Source: Oscillospiraceae bacterium (GTDB lineage: Bacteria > Bacillota > Clostridia > Oscillospirales > CAG-272). Taken from it: 64,000 bases of DNA. The stretch lies in the NCBI GenBank assembly GCA_015064155.1, contig SVST01000001.1, positions 1 through 64,000 of the forward strand, read 5' to 3'. Positions 7,285 through 16,242 of the stretch are shown in pieces; within the stretch, counting starts at the first letter, position 1; every line of letters starts with the position of its first letter. Both the position numbers and the translations under genes were made by a program. A model generated the notes under the pieces. It saw only the letters and a program-made list of their open reading frames with translations. It searched no databases and was not told the origin of the DNA.

Positions 7285-8016
7285 ATGCCTCAGTTTTTTG
7301 ATTTGCATAGCCACATGCTCTGTGGAGTGGATGACGGCGCAAAGAACGTCGAGGATATGTTTTCCATGCTGGAAATGGCATACGAGGATGGAATTCGAGC
7401 AATCTGCCTGACCCCGCACTATTCGCCGTATATGTTTGGTGATAATGTCACCGAGAGAGAACGGTCGTATGCCGTGTTGCGGGAGTACGTTGCTGAAAAG
7501 CATCCCGATATGCAACTGTTTTTGGGAAACGAGCTTGGCTATTATCAAGGGTGTGCGCAGGCCTTGGAAACAGGACGTTGCCGTACTCTGAACAACAGCC
7601 GATACGTCCTGATGGATTTTTCGGAGGGGGAGGATTTTTTCACGCTTTCTCTTGCCGTGAATCAGGTGCAGCGAATGGGCTATATGGTGGTTTTGGCGCA
7701 TGCCGAGCGTTACCGATGTCTGTTTCATAAGTTTCATTGGCTTGAAACCTTTGTGGATGAAGGCGGAATTATTCAGGTAACGGCTTCTGCTTGTCGCGCA
7801 GGGTGGGGAACTCCCTCCGAGCGCCAGTGCAAGAAGCTTTTGCGGCATGGATTGGTACACGTCGTTTCCACGGATGGGCATAATTTAACGAAGCGGCAAC
7901 CTAAAATGTCTGTTTGTCTGCCGTATCTGGAGAGCCATTTTGACGAACAAACAATCAGGCGGTTGGTATGGGAAAATGCTATGCGCATTGTTTCCGACGG
8001 ATTGATTCAATTTTAA
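7285..8016 (+). CDS. CpsB/YwqE-type PHP-domain protein tyrosine phosphatase
   Basis: 243 residues. The N-terminal DLHSHMLCGVDDG (about residues 5-17) is the metal-binding start of the PHP fold used by manganese-dependent tyrosine phosphatases of the CpsB/CapC/YwqE family. Further metal ligands follow in LTPHYSPY (about 46-53), LAHAERY (about 138-144) and STDGHN. These enzymes dephosphorylate the partner BY-kinase and so tune the length or amount of surface polysaccharide. The start has an ideal GAAAGGAG site. It is first in a three-gene operon with the chain-length protein and the kinase it should act on. Confidence 0.9.
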   Translation: MPQFFDLHSHMLCGVDDGAKNVEDMFSMLEMAYEDGIRAICLTPHYSPYMFGDNVTERERSYAVLREYVAEKHPDMQLFLGNELGYYQGCAQALETGRCRTLNNSRYVLMDFSEGEDFFTLSLAVNQVQRMGYMVVLAHAERYRCLFHKFHWLETFVDEGGIIQVTASACRAGWGTPSERQCKKLLRHGLVHVVSTDGHNLTKRQPKMSVCLPYLESHFDEQTIRRLVWENAMRIVSDGLIQF

Positions 8017-8062
8017 GTCGTTTAAGAATGTAGCCACGTATCAAAGAAAGGATTTTTTTGTT

Positions 8063-8860
8063 ATGGAAAATGAAACGAAACAAACCGAAACACGTTTGGA
8101 CGATCTTTTGATCGTTTTCAAAAAATGCTGGTGGTTGATGTTGATCGTATGCATCATTGCAACCTCCGGTATGTTTATGTACATGAAGAAAACACACGTG
8201 CCGATGTATACGGCAAAAACGTCCATCTGGGCATTGAAAAATGCTGATGGATCGGGGAACACCGTTGAAGCGCAGGACGTTTCCATTGCTACGTATCTGG
8301 TAAACGACTACAAAGAGAAACTTGTCGGTCCCACGGTGCGTCAGCTGGTCAGTGATGCGCTGAAGACACAAGGAAAAAATTATTCGGAAAGTGTTCTTGC
8401 ATCCATGGTGTCGGTTTCCCATAAGGAGGAGTCCCGTATCATTACGCTGTCGGTGAGAGCAACTACTCCCGAGGATGCACAGTTGATTGCAAATACGTGG
8501 AGCAAGATATTTGACACCCATCTGAGCGAATTGATGAGTGGCGATAAAATGGTTGTTACCGAGGATGCTTTGCTGCCTCGCGGAATTTCCAACCCTCTTT
8601 CCCCTATCAAGGCAGGCTTGATCGGATGCTTGATGGCAGGTCTTGTTTACGCGATCTTTTTCCTCAAGTTTAAGCTTGACGATAAGATCAACTCGGCAGA
8701 CGACGTTGAGCGCTATTTGGGCTTGACCGTGCTTGGTGCCATTCCGAACCGAAACGAGGTTGCTACAAAAGGACACCATTATCGCTATTTCAAGGGCAAC
8801 AGATATTACAAAAAGGTGAAGAGCCTTGAAAAAACAACAAAAAATAAGGAGGACATATGA
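8063..8860 (+). CDS. Wzz-type chain-length/kinase-activator membrane protein
   Basis: 265 residues with a membrane segment at each end (about 30-50 and 188-207) and an extracytoplasmic domain between them, the architecture of Wzz/CapA/YveK proteins. These regulate polysaccharide chain length and activate the cytosolic BY-kinase through their C-terminal cytoplasmic tail. The region before the second segment is proline-bearing (PRGISNPLSPIKAG), as in the family. The stop overlaps the kinase start by 4 bp (ATGA), so translation is coupled. Confidence 0.88.
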   Translation: MENETKQTETRLDDLLIVFKKCWWLMLIVCIIATSGMFMYMKKTHVPMYTAKTSIWALKNADGSGNTVEAQDVSIATYLVNDYKEKLVGPTVRQLVSDALKTQGKNYSESVLASMVSVSHKEESRIITLSVRATTPEDAQLIANTWSKIFDTHLSELMSGDKMVVTEDALLPRGISNPLSPIKAGLIGCLMAGLVYAIFFLKFKLDDKINSADDVERYLGLTVLGAIPNRNEVATKGHHYRYFKGNRYYKKVKSLEKTTKNKEDI

Positions 8861-9594
8861 GAACCATTGAATTGCTTTTGGACGACGCTCCGAACTATTT
8901 TGTGCATGAAGCGTTTAATACGTTGCGTACCAATATTTTGTTCTCCGGAAAAGACGTGAAATCCATCGTTGTTACGAGCTGTATCGCGCACGAGGGAAAA
9001 ACCACGGTATCGTTTGAATTGGCTCGCAGCTTGACGGAGATCGGCAAAAAGGTTTTGCTGGTCGATGCGGATCTGAGAAAATCGGTGATGGTATCCCGCT
9101 ATACCAAGGATCGCGGAATCGTAGGTCTTTCTCAGCTTTTGTCGGGACAGACAGAAAACGAACAGGCGATCAATCATACGCAGATTCCCAACCTGGACAT
9201 TATTTTTGCAGGACCCTATCCCCCCAACCCAACGGCATTGGCGGGAAGCCTTGCTTTCAAGGAATTGATTGACGGTATGCGCGACGTTTACGATTACATC
9301 ATCATCGACGCACCGCCTCTCGGATTGGTTATTGATGCAGCGGTGATGGCGAACTATTGCGACGGTGCGGTGTTCGTTATCAATGCGGGAAGCACGAAGT
9401 ATCGTGTGGCGCAGAACGTTAAGGAACAGCTTCTCAAGAGTGGATGCAAGATTTTGGGCGTTATCCTCAACCAGGCAAGCCGCAAGGATATTTCGAGCCA
9501 CGGCTCTTATTACGGTGCCGAGTATACCGAGGAATACTATAGCTATCACGAAAATGCGCAGGAGCTTCAAAACGACGCGCCTGCAGAACAGTAA
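8857..9594 (+). CDS. CpsD/CapB-type bacterial tyrosine (BY) kinase
   Basis: 245 residues, cytosolic. Walker A is at about 47-55 (AHEGKTTVS; the usual GEGKTT has E-G-K-T-T kept), Walker A' at about 66-75 (VLLVDADLRK) and Walker B at about 146-153 (YIIIDAPP). The C-terminus has a tyrosine-rich tail, with at least seven Tyr in the stretch around YYGAEYTEEYYSYHE, the autophosphorylation cluster of the family. It works with the Wzz-like activator and the PHP phosphatase directly upstream. No glycosyltransferases, polymerase or flippase are adjacent, so the polymer genes it controls are elsewhere; a CapD/FlaA1-like dehydratase is at 24434. Confidence 0.92.
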   Translation: MRTIELLLDDAPNYFVHEAFNTLRTNILFSGKDVKSIVVTSCIAHEGKTTVSFELARSLTEIGKKVLLVDADLRKSVMVSRYTKDRGIVGLSQLLSGQTENEQAINHTQIPNLDIIFAGPYPPNPTALAGSLAFKELIDGMRDVYDYIIIDAPPLGLVIDAAVMANYCDGAVFVINAGSTKYRVAQNVKEQLLKSGCKILGVILNQASRKDISSHGSYYGAEYTEEYYSYHENAQELQNDAPAEQ

Positions 9595-9614
9595 AAGACT
9601 GAGCAGAATCCAAG

Positions 9615-9645
9615 CACGCGCAGCTGTCAGAGGCAGTTGCGCGTG
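9615..9645 (+). terminator. Hairpin after the BY-kinase gene
   Basis: CACGCGCAGCTG (9615-9626) pairs with GGCAGTTGCGCGTG (9632-9645), followed by a modest T-rich stretch. It probably ends the capsule operon before the Trp promoter. Confidence 0.6.
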
Positions 9646-9705
9646 TTTCGTGTTTATCAAATAAAAAAAGCGTTCATGGCTTTTCAAAAAAGACACGGAA
9701 AGCTC

Positions 9706-9734
9706 TTGACAACCGATCAAAAATGTGGTATAAT
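9706..9734 (+). promoter_or_regulatory. Promoter of the Trp T-box transcript
   Basis: TTGACA (9706-9711), 17-base spacer and TATAAT (9729-9734), all consensus. Confidence 0.88.
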
Positions 9735-9741
9735 ACGCTAA

Positions 9742-10004
9742 ACCGATGAGGAAGAGTAAGTACGCGTTGCCTCTTTTTCCAAAGCGAGCTGTTGACGGTG
9801 AGAGAACAGCGGAAAATGTGATGCGGAATGGGCTTCCGAGGGCGAACAGAAACGGAGAGATCCCGAGTATGAAAGACGGAGCAGACACTTCGTAAACAAC
9901 GTCGGCATATCATGGGTATGCAAAAGAGGGCGCATTGCGTCAAGCCGGGTGGCACCGCAGGATATTTTATCCTGTCCCAGCATATACTGGGGCAGTTTTT
10001 TTAT
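9742..10004 (+). promoter_or_regulatory. T-box leader, tryptophan-type (specifier TGG)
   Basis: The conserved T-box core AAGCCGGGTGGCACCGC lies near 9940-9956. It is followed by a terminator stem (CTGTCCCAG 9972-9980 with CTGGGGCAG 9987-9995) and a T-run. The specifier codon is read as TGG at 9829-9831, directly after GAA and about 85 bases from the start. The same GAA-codon layout is seen in the Ile and Phe leaders of this window. Uncharged tRNA-Trp should pair and prevent termination, raising expression of the downstream tryptophan synthase. Confidence 0.92.
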
Positions 10005-10036
10005 TGCTGTCCCGAACGCTGAAAGGAGAACCAATC

Positions 10037-11407
10037 ATGAAGAAACAAGAAATCCCGTACAAAATCTATTTGGAGGAATCCGAGCTTCCCAAGGCTTGGT
10101 ATAATCTGCGTGCCGATATGAAGAATAAGCCCGCGCCGCTTCTGGATCCCGCCACGCACCGAAAAATGCAGGCAAAGGATCTTGCGGGCGTCTTCTGCGA
10201 CGAGCTGATTCGTCAGGAGCTGGACGAGGATACCGCCTATTTCCCGATTCCCGAGCCGATTTTGAATTTCTATAAGATGTACCGTCCCGCGCCGCTGGTT
10301 CGCGCATACTGCTTGGAGGAAAAGCTGCAGACCCCTGCCAAGATTTACTACAAGTTTGAGGGCAACAACACCAGCGGTAGCCATAAGCTCAACTCTGCCA
10401 TCGCGCAGGCATACTACGCAAAGGAGCAGGGACTCAAGGGCGTTACCACCGAAACCGGAGCCGGACAGTGGGGTACCGCGCTCTCTATGGCGTGCGCATA
10501 TTTTGGCTTGGACTGTAAGGTTTACATGGTAAAGGTTTCTTACGAGCAAAAGCCTTTCCGCCGCGAGGTGATGAGAACCTACGGAGCATCGGTGACCCCC
10601 TCTCCTTCGATGGAAACCGAGGTGGGAAGAAAGATTCTTGCCGAGCATCCCGGAACGGGAGGAAGCCTTGGATGCGCTATTTCCGAGGCAGTGGAGAAGG
10701 CAAGCAATACCGAGGGATATCGCTATGTGCTTGGCAGCGTGCTCAATCAGGTGATGCTGCACCAGTCGATCATCGGACTTGAAACCAAGGCGGCAATGGA
10801 TAAGTACGGTGTTAAGCCCGATGTTATCATCGGTTGTGCCGGCGGCGGATCGAACCTTGGCGGTTTGATTGCACCGTTTATGGGCGAGAAGGTACGCGGA
10901 GAAGCCGACTATCGCTTCATCGCGGTTGAGCCCTCCTCTTGTCCCAGCTTTACACGCGGTAAGTACGTATATGATTATTGCGATACGGGTATGATTTGTC
11001 CTCTGGCAAAGATGTATACGCTTGGAAGCAACTTTATTCCCGCGCCCAGCCATTCGGGCGGCTTGCGTTACCACGGCATGAACTCCACGCTTTCTCAGCT
11101 GTATGACGATGGCTTGATGGAGGCGGTTTCGGTCAAGCAGACCGAGGTCTTTGCGGCGGCAGAGCAATTTGCACGCGTAGAGGGAATTTTGCCCGCGCCC
11201 GAAAGCTCGCATGCAATTAAGGTCGCCATCGATGAGGCTTTGAAGTGCAAGGAAACGGGAGAGGAAAAAACGATTCTGTTCGGTCTTACGGGAACGGGAT
11301 ACTTTGATATGATGTCCTACGAGAAGTTCCACGACGGTAAGATGAACGACTACGTTCCCACCGAAGAGGAGCTTGCCAAGGGCTTGGAGAAGCTTCCCCA
11401 AATTTAA
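10037..11407 (+). CDS. trpB: Tryptophan synthase beta chain, TrpB2 type
   Basis: 456 residues, PLP-dependent, condensing indole (or indole released elsewhere) with serine to give tryptophan. The PLP lysine is in GSHKLNSAIAQ (about residues 113-123) and the phosphate-binding glycine loop is GCAGGGSNLGG (about 267-277). The longer N-terminus and the overall pattern fit the TrpB2 class, which often occurs without TrpA. ATG 10037 follows AAAGGAG; a longer upstream frame would begin inside the T-box and is not used. No trpA, trpC or trpE is adjacent. The Trp T-box supports a role in tryptophan supply, perhaps indole salvage. Confidence 0.93.
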   Translation: MKKQEIPYKIYLEESELPKAWYNLRADMKNKPAPLLDPATHRKMQAKDLAGVFCDELIRQELDEDTAYFPIPEPILNFYKMYRPAPLVRAYCLEEKLQTPAKIYYKFEGNNTSGSHKLNSAIAQAYYAKEQGLKGVTTETGAGQWGTALSMACAYFGLDCKVYMVKVSYEQKPFRREVMRTYGASVTPSPSMETEVGRKILAEHPGTGGSLGCAISEAVEKASNTEGYRYVLGSVLNQVMLHQSIIGLETKAAMDKYGVKPDVIIGCAGGGSNLGGLIAPFMGEKVRGEADYRFIAVEPSSCPSFTRGKYVYDYCDTGMICPLAKMYTLGSNFIPAPSHSGGLRYHGMNSTLSQLYDDGLMEAVSVKQTEVFAAAEQFARVEGILPAPESSHAIKVAIDEALKCKETGEEKTILFGLTGTGYFDMMSYEKFHDGKMNDYVPTEEELAKGLEKLPQI

Positions 11408-11420
11408 TCATCAAGAAAAA

Positions 11421-11453
11421 GCAGCCGCGAGTCCAAATGGGACTCGCGGCTGC
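11421..11453. terminator. Bidirectional terminator between trpB and rluD
   Basis: A 14-bp perfect stem (11421-11434 with 11440-11453) has T-rich tracts on both sides, serving the converging trpB and rluD transcripts. Confidence 0.85.
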
Positions 11454-11455
11454 TA

Positions 11456-12442
11456 TCATTCTTTTTCAAACAAAAGCGTTACCAGCTTTTGCATATTCTC
11501 CGGCAAAGGAGAGGAGAAATGCACGGTCGAATTGGTTTTTGGATGGGTAAATTCCAATTCCTTGGCATGCAATGCCTGACCGTTGACCAGCTTTTGATGC
11601 TTGGCTTCGAACTGTGTATTTGCACCGCCGTAAACGGGATCGCCCAAAAGCGGATGCCCGATCGATGCCAGATGGACGCGTATTTGGTGGGTGCGTCCGG
11701 TTTCCAGCTCGCAACGGAGCAACGTAAAGGCTTGCCCCTCTGCGTGCGCTCGCGCAAGCACTTGCCAATGCGTGATGGCTTCTCGTGACTTGAGGTCTGC
11801 ATTCCGAATCACCGCCATCCGTTTGCGGTCAATGGGATGCCTGCCGATCGGTGCATCAACCGTTCCGCTGTCTTCTTTGAAATTGCCGATTGCAATGGCA
11901 TAATAGGTTCTTCGAATATGATGCCCCTTAAGCTGCGCGGAGAGTGCAAGATGCGTTTCGTCATTTTTTGCAACCACCAACAGTCCCGAGGTATCCTTGT
12001 CGATGCGATGTACGATGCCCGGGCGAATGACACCGCCGATTCCCGAAAGCGAGCTGCCGCAATGATACAGCAGGGCATTCACCAATGTGCCGTCGGGATT
12101 TCCCGCGGCGGGGTGTACCACCATGCCAACCGGCTTGTTAACCACGATCAGATCGTCGTCCTCGTATACGATATCAAGCGGGATATTCTGCGCAACCGCT
12201 TCGGTGGGCTCGGGAGGCGGCAGGAAAATCTCGACCGTATCGCCAACCTGCATACGGTAATTTTTCGCTACGCATTTTTGATTGACCTTTACCGCATCCT
12301 GTTCAATCAATCGCGAGAGGGCAGAGCGTGAAAGCTCGGCACCCGACGTGGCAAACTGATCAAGTCGTTTTCCTACGTCTTGCTCGGTGGCTACGAGTAT
12401 CAGCGCATCCTCTTGCGCGTCGCAAAGAAGATTTTTATTCAT
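11456..12442 (-). CDS. rluD: RluA/RluD-family 23S rRNA pseudouridine synthase
   Basis: 328 residues. An N-terminal S4 RNA-binding domain (about 15-75, KRLDQFATSGAELSRSALSR) is followed by the catalytic domain with HRIDKDTSGLLVV (about 143-155), where the Asp is the catalytic residue. A later GRTHQIRVHLASIGHP block completes the family pattern. Members isomerise uridines in 23S rRNA; which positions this one modifies cannot be told, so the symbol is by family. It overlaps lspA by 8 bp, the standard lspA-rluD pairing in Firmicutes. Confidence 0.92.
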   Translation of the reverse strand: MNKNLLCDAQEDALILVATEQDVGKRLDQFATSGAELSRSALSRLIEQDAVKVNQKCVAKNYRMQVGDTVEIFLPPPEPTEAVAQNIPLDIVYEDDDLIVVNKPVGMVVHPAAGNPDGTLVNALLYHCGSSLSGIGGVIRPGIVHRIDKDTSGLLVVAKNDETHLALSAQLKGHHIRRTYYAIAIGNFKEDSGTVDAPIGRHPIDRKRMAVIRNADLKSREAITHWQVLARAHAEGQAFTLLRCELETGRTHQIRVHLASIGHPLLGDPVYGGANTQFEAKHQKLVNGQALHAKELEFTHPKTNSTVHFSSPLPENMQKLVTLLFEKE

Positions 12443-12968
12443 GGGAGTCCTCTTCCGGGTGCGTTGCTTGCTCGTCTACCTCGGTGGGTACAGACCGTGC
12501 CGCCTTTTCCTTTTTCGCTTCTTGGATCATATCCCACAACAGATAGCCGATCAGGAGGAACGCGCCGACCGTTACGAAGCAATCCGCCACGTTAAACACC
12601 GCAAAGTTGATTAACGTGAAATCCAAGAAATCGATGACGTATCCCAACAGAACGCGGTCGATCATATTGCCAATGCCGCCGCCGACGATCATAGCAAGCG
12701 GAATTTTGACCCACGGTGACATCTTGCAAAATCCGAAGAGATAGATAGCCAAAGCAATAATTGCCACCGAGGAAAAGACCATAAATACCCAACGGTGATC
12801 GCTCAGCATTCCGAATGCCGCGCCTTCGTTTTTCACAAAGGTCAGGTGAAACACATCTTTCCAAAGCGGAAAGGAGGCTTCGCCCGAAAGATAAATCACC
12901 GCCAGCCATTTGGTGAGCTGGTCAAGCGCCACCGAGCCGATGATGATTCCTATGAGCAACCAAATCAT
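12435..12968 (-). CDS. lspA: Lipoprotein signal peptidase (signal peptidase II)
   Basis: 177 residues with four membrane segments. The two catalytic Asp blocks are visible: GGGIGNMIDRV (about 88-98) and FAVFNVADCFVTVG (about 115-128). The protein cleaves signal peptides from diacylglyceryl-modified prolipoproteins at the membrane. ATG 12968 was chosen because AAAGGA precedes it and the first membrane segment follows at once; the longer frame upstream crosses the ileS terminator. The C-terminal 20 residues are charged and variable. Confidence 0.94.
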   Translation of the reverse strand: MIWLLIGIIIGSVALDQLTKWLAVIYLSGEASFPLWKDVFHLTFVKNEGAAFGMLSDHRWVFMVFSSVAIIALAIYLFGFCKMSPWVKIPLAMIVGGGIGNMIDRVLLGYVIDFLDFTLINFAVFNVADCFVTVGAFLLIGYLLWDMIQEAKKEKAARSVPTEVDEQATHPEEDSHE

Positions 12969-12987
12969 ATCGTGATTCCTTTCTAAA

Positions 12988-13018
12988 AGAATCGGGCAAA
13001 AGAGCTCTGCCCGATTCT
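12988..13018 (-). terminator. Terminator between ileS and lspA
   Basis: AGAATCGGGCA (12988-12998) pairs perfectly with TGCCCGATTCT (13008-13018), with a short T-run on the leftward strand. It may be partial, since no separate lspA promoter is evident. Confidence 0.6.
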
Positions 13019-13041
13019 TTCTTTGTTTCATAAACCTAAAA

Positions 13042-15840
13042 TTAACCCAAAATCGACTTGCATCGAGCGCAAAGGAAGCCGCCGTCCTCGGTGTGTTCAC
13101 CGTCGGTCGAATAGCTCCAGCAACGGTCGCACTTGCAGCCGTCTGCAGGCTCAACCAAAACGCTGACACCCGAAAGTCCTTCGGTGTGCGCACCCGCAGG
13201 AGCGTCGCCTTCCACGAGCGAAACACCCGACACGATAAATACGGTGTTCAGCTCCTTGCCAAAGCCTTGGAGGAGGGAAAGCATATCTGCATCCTTGGTA
13301 TAGAGCGTTACCTTTGCTTCCAGCGATTTACCAACCTGCTTTTCCGCACGTGCCAGCTCCAACGCTTTCATAACGTCGTCGCGCATCTGGAAGAGCTTGT
13401 TCCACTTGTCCGCAACCTCGGTAAAGCAGAGTGCTTCATCATAGGCGGGCATATCGTTGAGGAATACGCTTTCGGTCTTATCGGTTGCGGTGTGGGGGAT
13501 TGCCTGCCACATTTCCTCAGCGGTAAAGGCAAGGATGGGAGCCAGCAGGCGAACCATGCCGGACAGCACGAAGTACATTGCGGTTTGCGCACTGCGGCGA
13601 GCCTTGCTGTCGGCACGCTCGGTGTAAACGCGATCCTTGGTGATATCGATATAGAGCTTGGAAAGCTCGGTGGTGCAGAAATTGCTGATGCTGTGCGAGA
13701 TCGGATGGAACTCGTAAGCATCGTAGGAAGCGCGAACCTCGCGCGTCAGCTCGTTCATTGCCGAGATGACCCAACGGTCGATTTCGTACAACTCGTCAAA
13801 CGACAGCGCATCGGTTTCGGGGTTGAAGTCGCCAAGGTTTGCAATGAGAATACGAACCGTGTTACGGATCTTACGGTAAGCATCCGAAAGCTGCTTGAAG
13901 ATCGCTTCGGATACGCGCACGTCAACGCGGTAATCGGCAGATGCCGCCCACAGACGAACAAGATCTGCACCGTATTTCTTAATCATATCCAAGGGATCTA
14001 CACCGTTGCCGAGCGACTTGTGCATGGCTCTTCCTTCGCCGTCAACTACCCAGCCGTGGGTAAGAACCGTCTTATAAGGTGCCCGCGCTTCGCCCTTTGC
14101 GCCAACGGCGGTCAGAAGAGAAGACTGGAACCATCCGCGATACTGGTCAGCTCCCTCTAAGTAGAGGTCTGCGGGCCAACGCACCTCGGGGTTGTCCTCA
14201 AGGACGCTGAAGTGAGTAGAACCGGAATCGAACCAACCGTCCAAGGTGTCGGTTTCATGCGTGAAGTGCGTGCCGCCGCAGTGCGGGCAAACGAATCCTT
14301 CGGGCAAAAGCTCCTTTGCCTCGTTCTGATACCAATAGTTGGAGCCGTGCTTTGCGAACAGCTCGGATACGCGAGCGATGGTTTCATCGTTGCAGATCGG
14401 CTTTTTGCACTCGTCGCAATAGAATACGGGAATCGGCAGACCCCAGTGACGCTGACGGGAGATACACCAGTCGGCACGGTCACGAACCATCTGCTTGATG
14501 CGCTCTCCACCCCATTCGGGCAGCCATTCTACCTTTTCGCAAGCCTCGACGGCAAGATCCTTGAATGCATCTACCGAGCAGAACCACTGCGGGGTTGCAC
14601 GGAAGATAATGGGATTCTTACATCTCCAGCAGTGCGGGTACTCATGCTCAAATTCCTTGGAAGCAAACAGTGCGCCGCTTTCTTTCATATCGGCAAGAAT
14701 TGCCGCGTTGGATTCGTCGTAACGAAGACCTGCAAATTTACCGGCATCCTCGGTCTGATAGCCGCGGTCGTCTACGGGAACGAGAGGCGGCAAGCCGTAG
14801 CGGCGGCAGGTGACGTTATCGTCTGCACCGAATCCGCCGGCGGTGTGAACGCAGCCGGTACCGCTATCCATCGTAACGTAGTCGGCAAGCGTCAAAAGAC
14901 TGTCGCGATCCAGGAAAGGATGCTGTGCGGTCATGTATTCAAAGAATTTTCCGGGATAGGTTGCCACAACCTCGTAGGATTCCACGTTCCCCTCTGCCAT
15001 GGTAGCGGCGGCAAGAGCCTCTGCTACAACGTAGTATTCGCCGTTGTCAGCCTTGAGAACGGCATAGGTTTCCTCGGGGTTGAGCGAGATTGCCTGGTTG
15101 CCGGGGAGCGTCCAGGTCGTCGTTGTCCAAATGATAAAGTAGGTGTTGGCAAGGTCGCAAACGCCTGCAAGCTTTCCTTGGTCATCCTTGACGCGGAACT
15201 TCACGTAGATGGAGGTACAGCTATCGGTTTTGTATTCGATCTCTGCCTCTGCAAGCGCGGTTTCATCCACGGGGCACCAGTAAACGGGCTTGAGTCCCTT
15301 GTAGATGTAGCCTCTTTTGTACATTTCCCCAAATACCTTGATTTCGCGCGCCTCGAAGGACTTGTTCATGGTGAGATAAGGATTCTCCCAGTCACCCGTA
15401 ACACCCAGACGAACGAACTGGTTCATCTGTACCTTTACGAAGTCGGAAGCAAACGCGTGGCATGCGGTGCGGAATTCGGGAATCGACATCTTTTTGCGGT
15501 CAAGCTTGTTCTTTTTAATGATCGCAGATTCGATGGGCATGCCGTGGTTATCCCAGCCGGGGACGTAAGGCACGTGATAGCCCGACATGGATTTTGACTT
15601 GTTGATAAAATCCTTTAAGATCTTGTTCATGGCGGTTCCCATGTGAATGTTTCCGTTCGAGAAGGGAGGACCGTCGTGCAAGAGGAACAAGGGCTTATCC
15701 TTGCCGTTTTCCTGCATCTTGTTGTAGAGGTCGATTGAATCCCAATACTTCAGCATTTCGGGTTCTCTTTGCGGCAGGTTTGCACGCATGGAAAACTCGG
15801 TATTGGGCAAATTCAGTGTACTGGTGTAATCCTTTGCCAT
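13042..15840 (-). CDS. ileS: Isoleucyl-tRNA synthetase
   Basis: 932 residues, the normal length for bacterial IleS. The class I HIGH signature appears as GNIHMG (about 62-67) within PPFSNGNIHMG. The KMSKS loop appears as MHKSLGN (about 603-609), with Met-His in place of Lys-Met. An editing (CP1) domain lies between. The C-terminus has the zinc-binding CxxC pairs (CKCDRCW and CARCKS). It attaches isoleucine to tRNA-Ile and edits valine. Its transcript carries an Ile T-box leader with specifier ATC, which confirms the identity independently. Confidence 0.97.
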   Translation of the reverse strand: MAKDYTSTLNLPNTEFSMRANLPQREPEMLKYWDSIDLYNKMQENGKDKPLFLLHDGPPFSNGNIHMGTAMNKILKDFINKSKSMSGYHVPYVPGWDNHGMPIESAIIKKNKLDRKKMSIPEFRTACHAFASDFVKVQMNQFVRLGVTGDWENPYLTMNKSFEAREIKVFGEMYKRGYIYKGLKPVYWCPVDETALAEAEIEYKTDSCTSIYVKFRVKDDQGKLAGVCDLANTYFIIWTTTTWTLPGNQAISLNPEETYAVLKADNGEYYVVAEALAAATMAEGNVESYEVVATYPGKFFEYMTAQHPFLDRDSLLTLADYVTMDSGTGCVHTAGGFGADDNVTCRRYGLPPLVPVDDRGYQTEDAGKFAGLRYDESNAAILADMKESGALFASKEFEHEYPHCWRCKNPIIFRATPQWFCSVDAFKDLAVEACEKVEWLPEWGGERIKQMVRDRADWCISRQRHWGLPIPVFYCDECKKPICNDETIARVSELFAKHGSNYWYQNEAKELLPEGFVCPHCGGTHFTHETDTLDGWFDSGSTHFSVLEDNPEVRWPADLYLEGADQYRGWFQSSLLTAVGAKGEARAPYKTVLTHGWVVDGEGRAMHKSLGNGVDPLDMIKKYGADLVRLWAASADYRVDVRVSEAIFKQLSDAYRKIRNTVRILIANLGDFNPETDALSFDELYEIDRWVISAMNELTREVRASYDAYEFHPISHSISNFCTTELSKLYIDITKDRVYTERADSKARRSAQTAMYFVLSGMVRLLAPILAFTAEEMWQAIPHTATDKTESVFLNDMPAYDEALCFTEVADKWNKLFQMRDDVMKALELARAEKQVGKSLEAKVTLYTKDADMLSLLQGFGKELNTVFIVSGVSLVEGDAPAGAHTEGLSGVSVLVEPADGCKCDRCWSYSTDGEHTEDGGFLCARCKSILG

Positions 15841-15904
15841 TTTCGTTCATTCTCCTATGTGATATCAAAATTGTTCAAGCAAATCGACTGTTGCCATGCG
15901 CGAA

Positions 15905-16167
15905 AAAAACAAAACCGCCTCATAGCACAGCCATGAGACGGAAATATCCGCGGTACCACTCATATTCGCCGCAAAGCGCGGCGCACCTTATCGGAGGCAA
16001 AACCTCCCGTGCTTTAACGCAGCCATACGAATATACCTACTTGACACGTGCGTTCGGCATATCAACTCGGAAGTGATTTCACAGAAAAAGTACCAACTGC
16101 ACGCTTCCACCTTGCGCGTGCTCTCTGTAAGCTTTCCTTTTTCGGAGCTCTTCGTCAACATTTTTAC
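15905..16167 (-). promoter_or_regulatory. T-box leader of ileS (specifier ATC)
   Basis: The leftward strand contains the T-box core GAGTGGTACCGCGG near 15949-15962 and a terminator stem (CCGTCTCAT with ATGAGGCGG, 15915-15941) followed by a T/G tract. The specifier codon is ATC (16075-16077 read leftward), after GAA and about 90 bases from the start. Uncharged tRNA-Ile should promote antitermination. Confidence 0.93.
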
Positions 16168-16173
16168 CTATTC

Positions 16174-16202
16174 ATTATAGCATGGAGTTCTGTCTTTGTC
16201 AA
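16174..16202 (-). promoter_or_regulatory. Promoter of the ileS T-box transcript
   Basis: Leftward TTGACA (16197-16202), 17-base spacer, TATAAT (16174-16179), both consensus. Confidence 0.9.
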
Positions 16203-16242
16203 GGCTTTTCCAAAAAACAATCAAATAAAAATAGGAAAGTAC

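Noticed and set aside
9935-10036. N-terminal extension of trpB
   Set aside because: It begins inside the T-box core and terminator; ATG 10037 has a strong ribosome binding site.
12969-13226. N-terminal extension of lspA
   Set aside because: It crosses the terminator after ileS and overlaps ileS in another frame; ATG 12968 directly precedes the first membrane segment.
13093-15597. Long rightward frames opposite ileS
   Set aside because: ileS is unmistakable; these are shadows of its codon bias.
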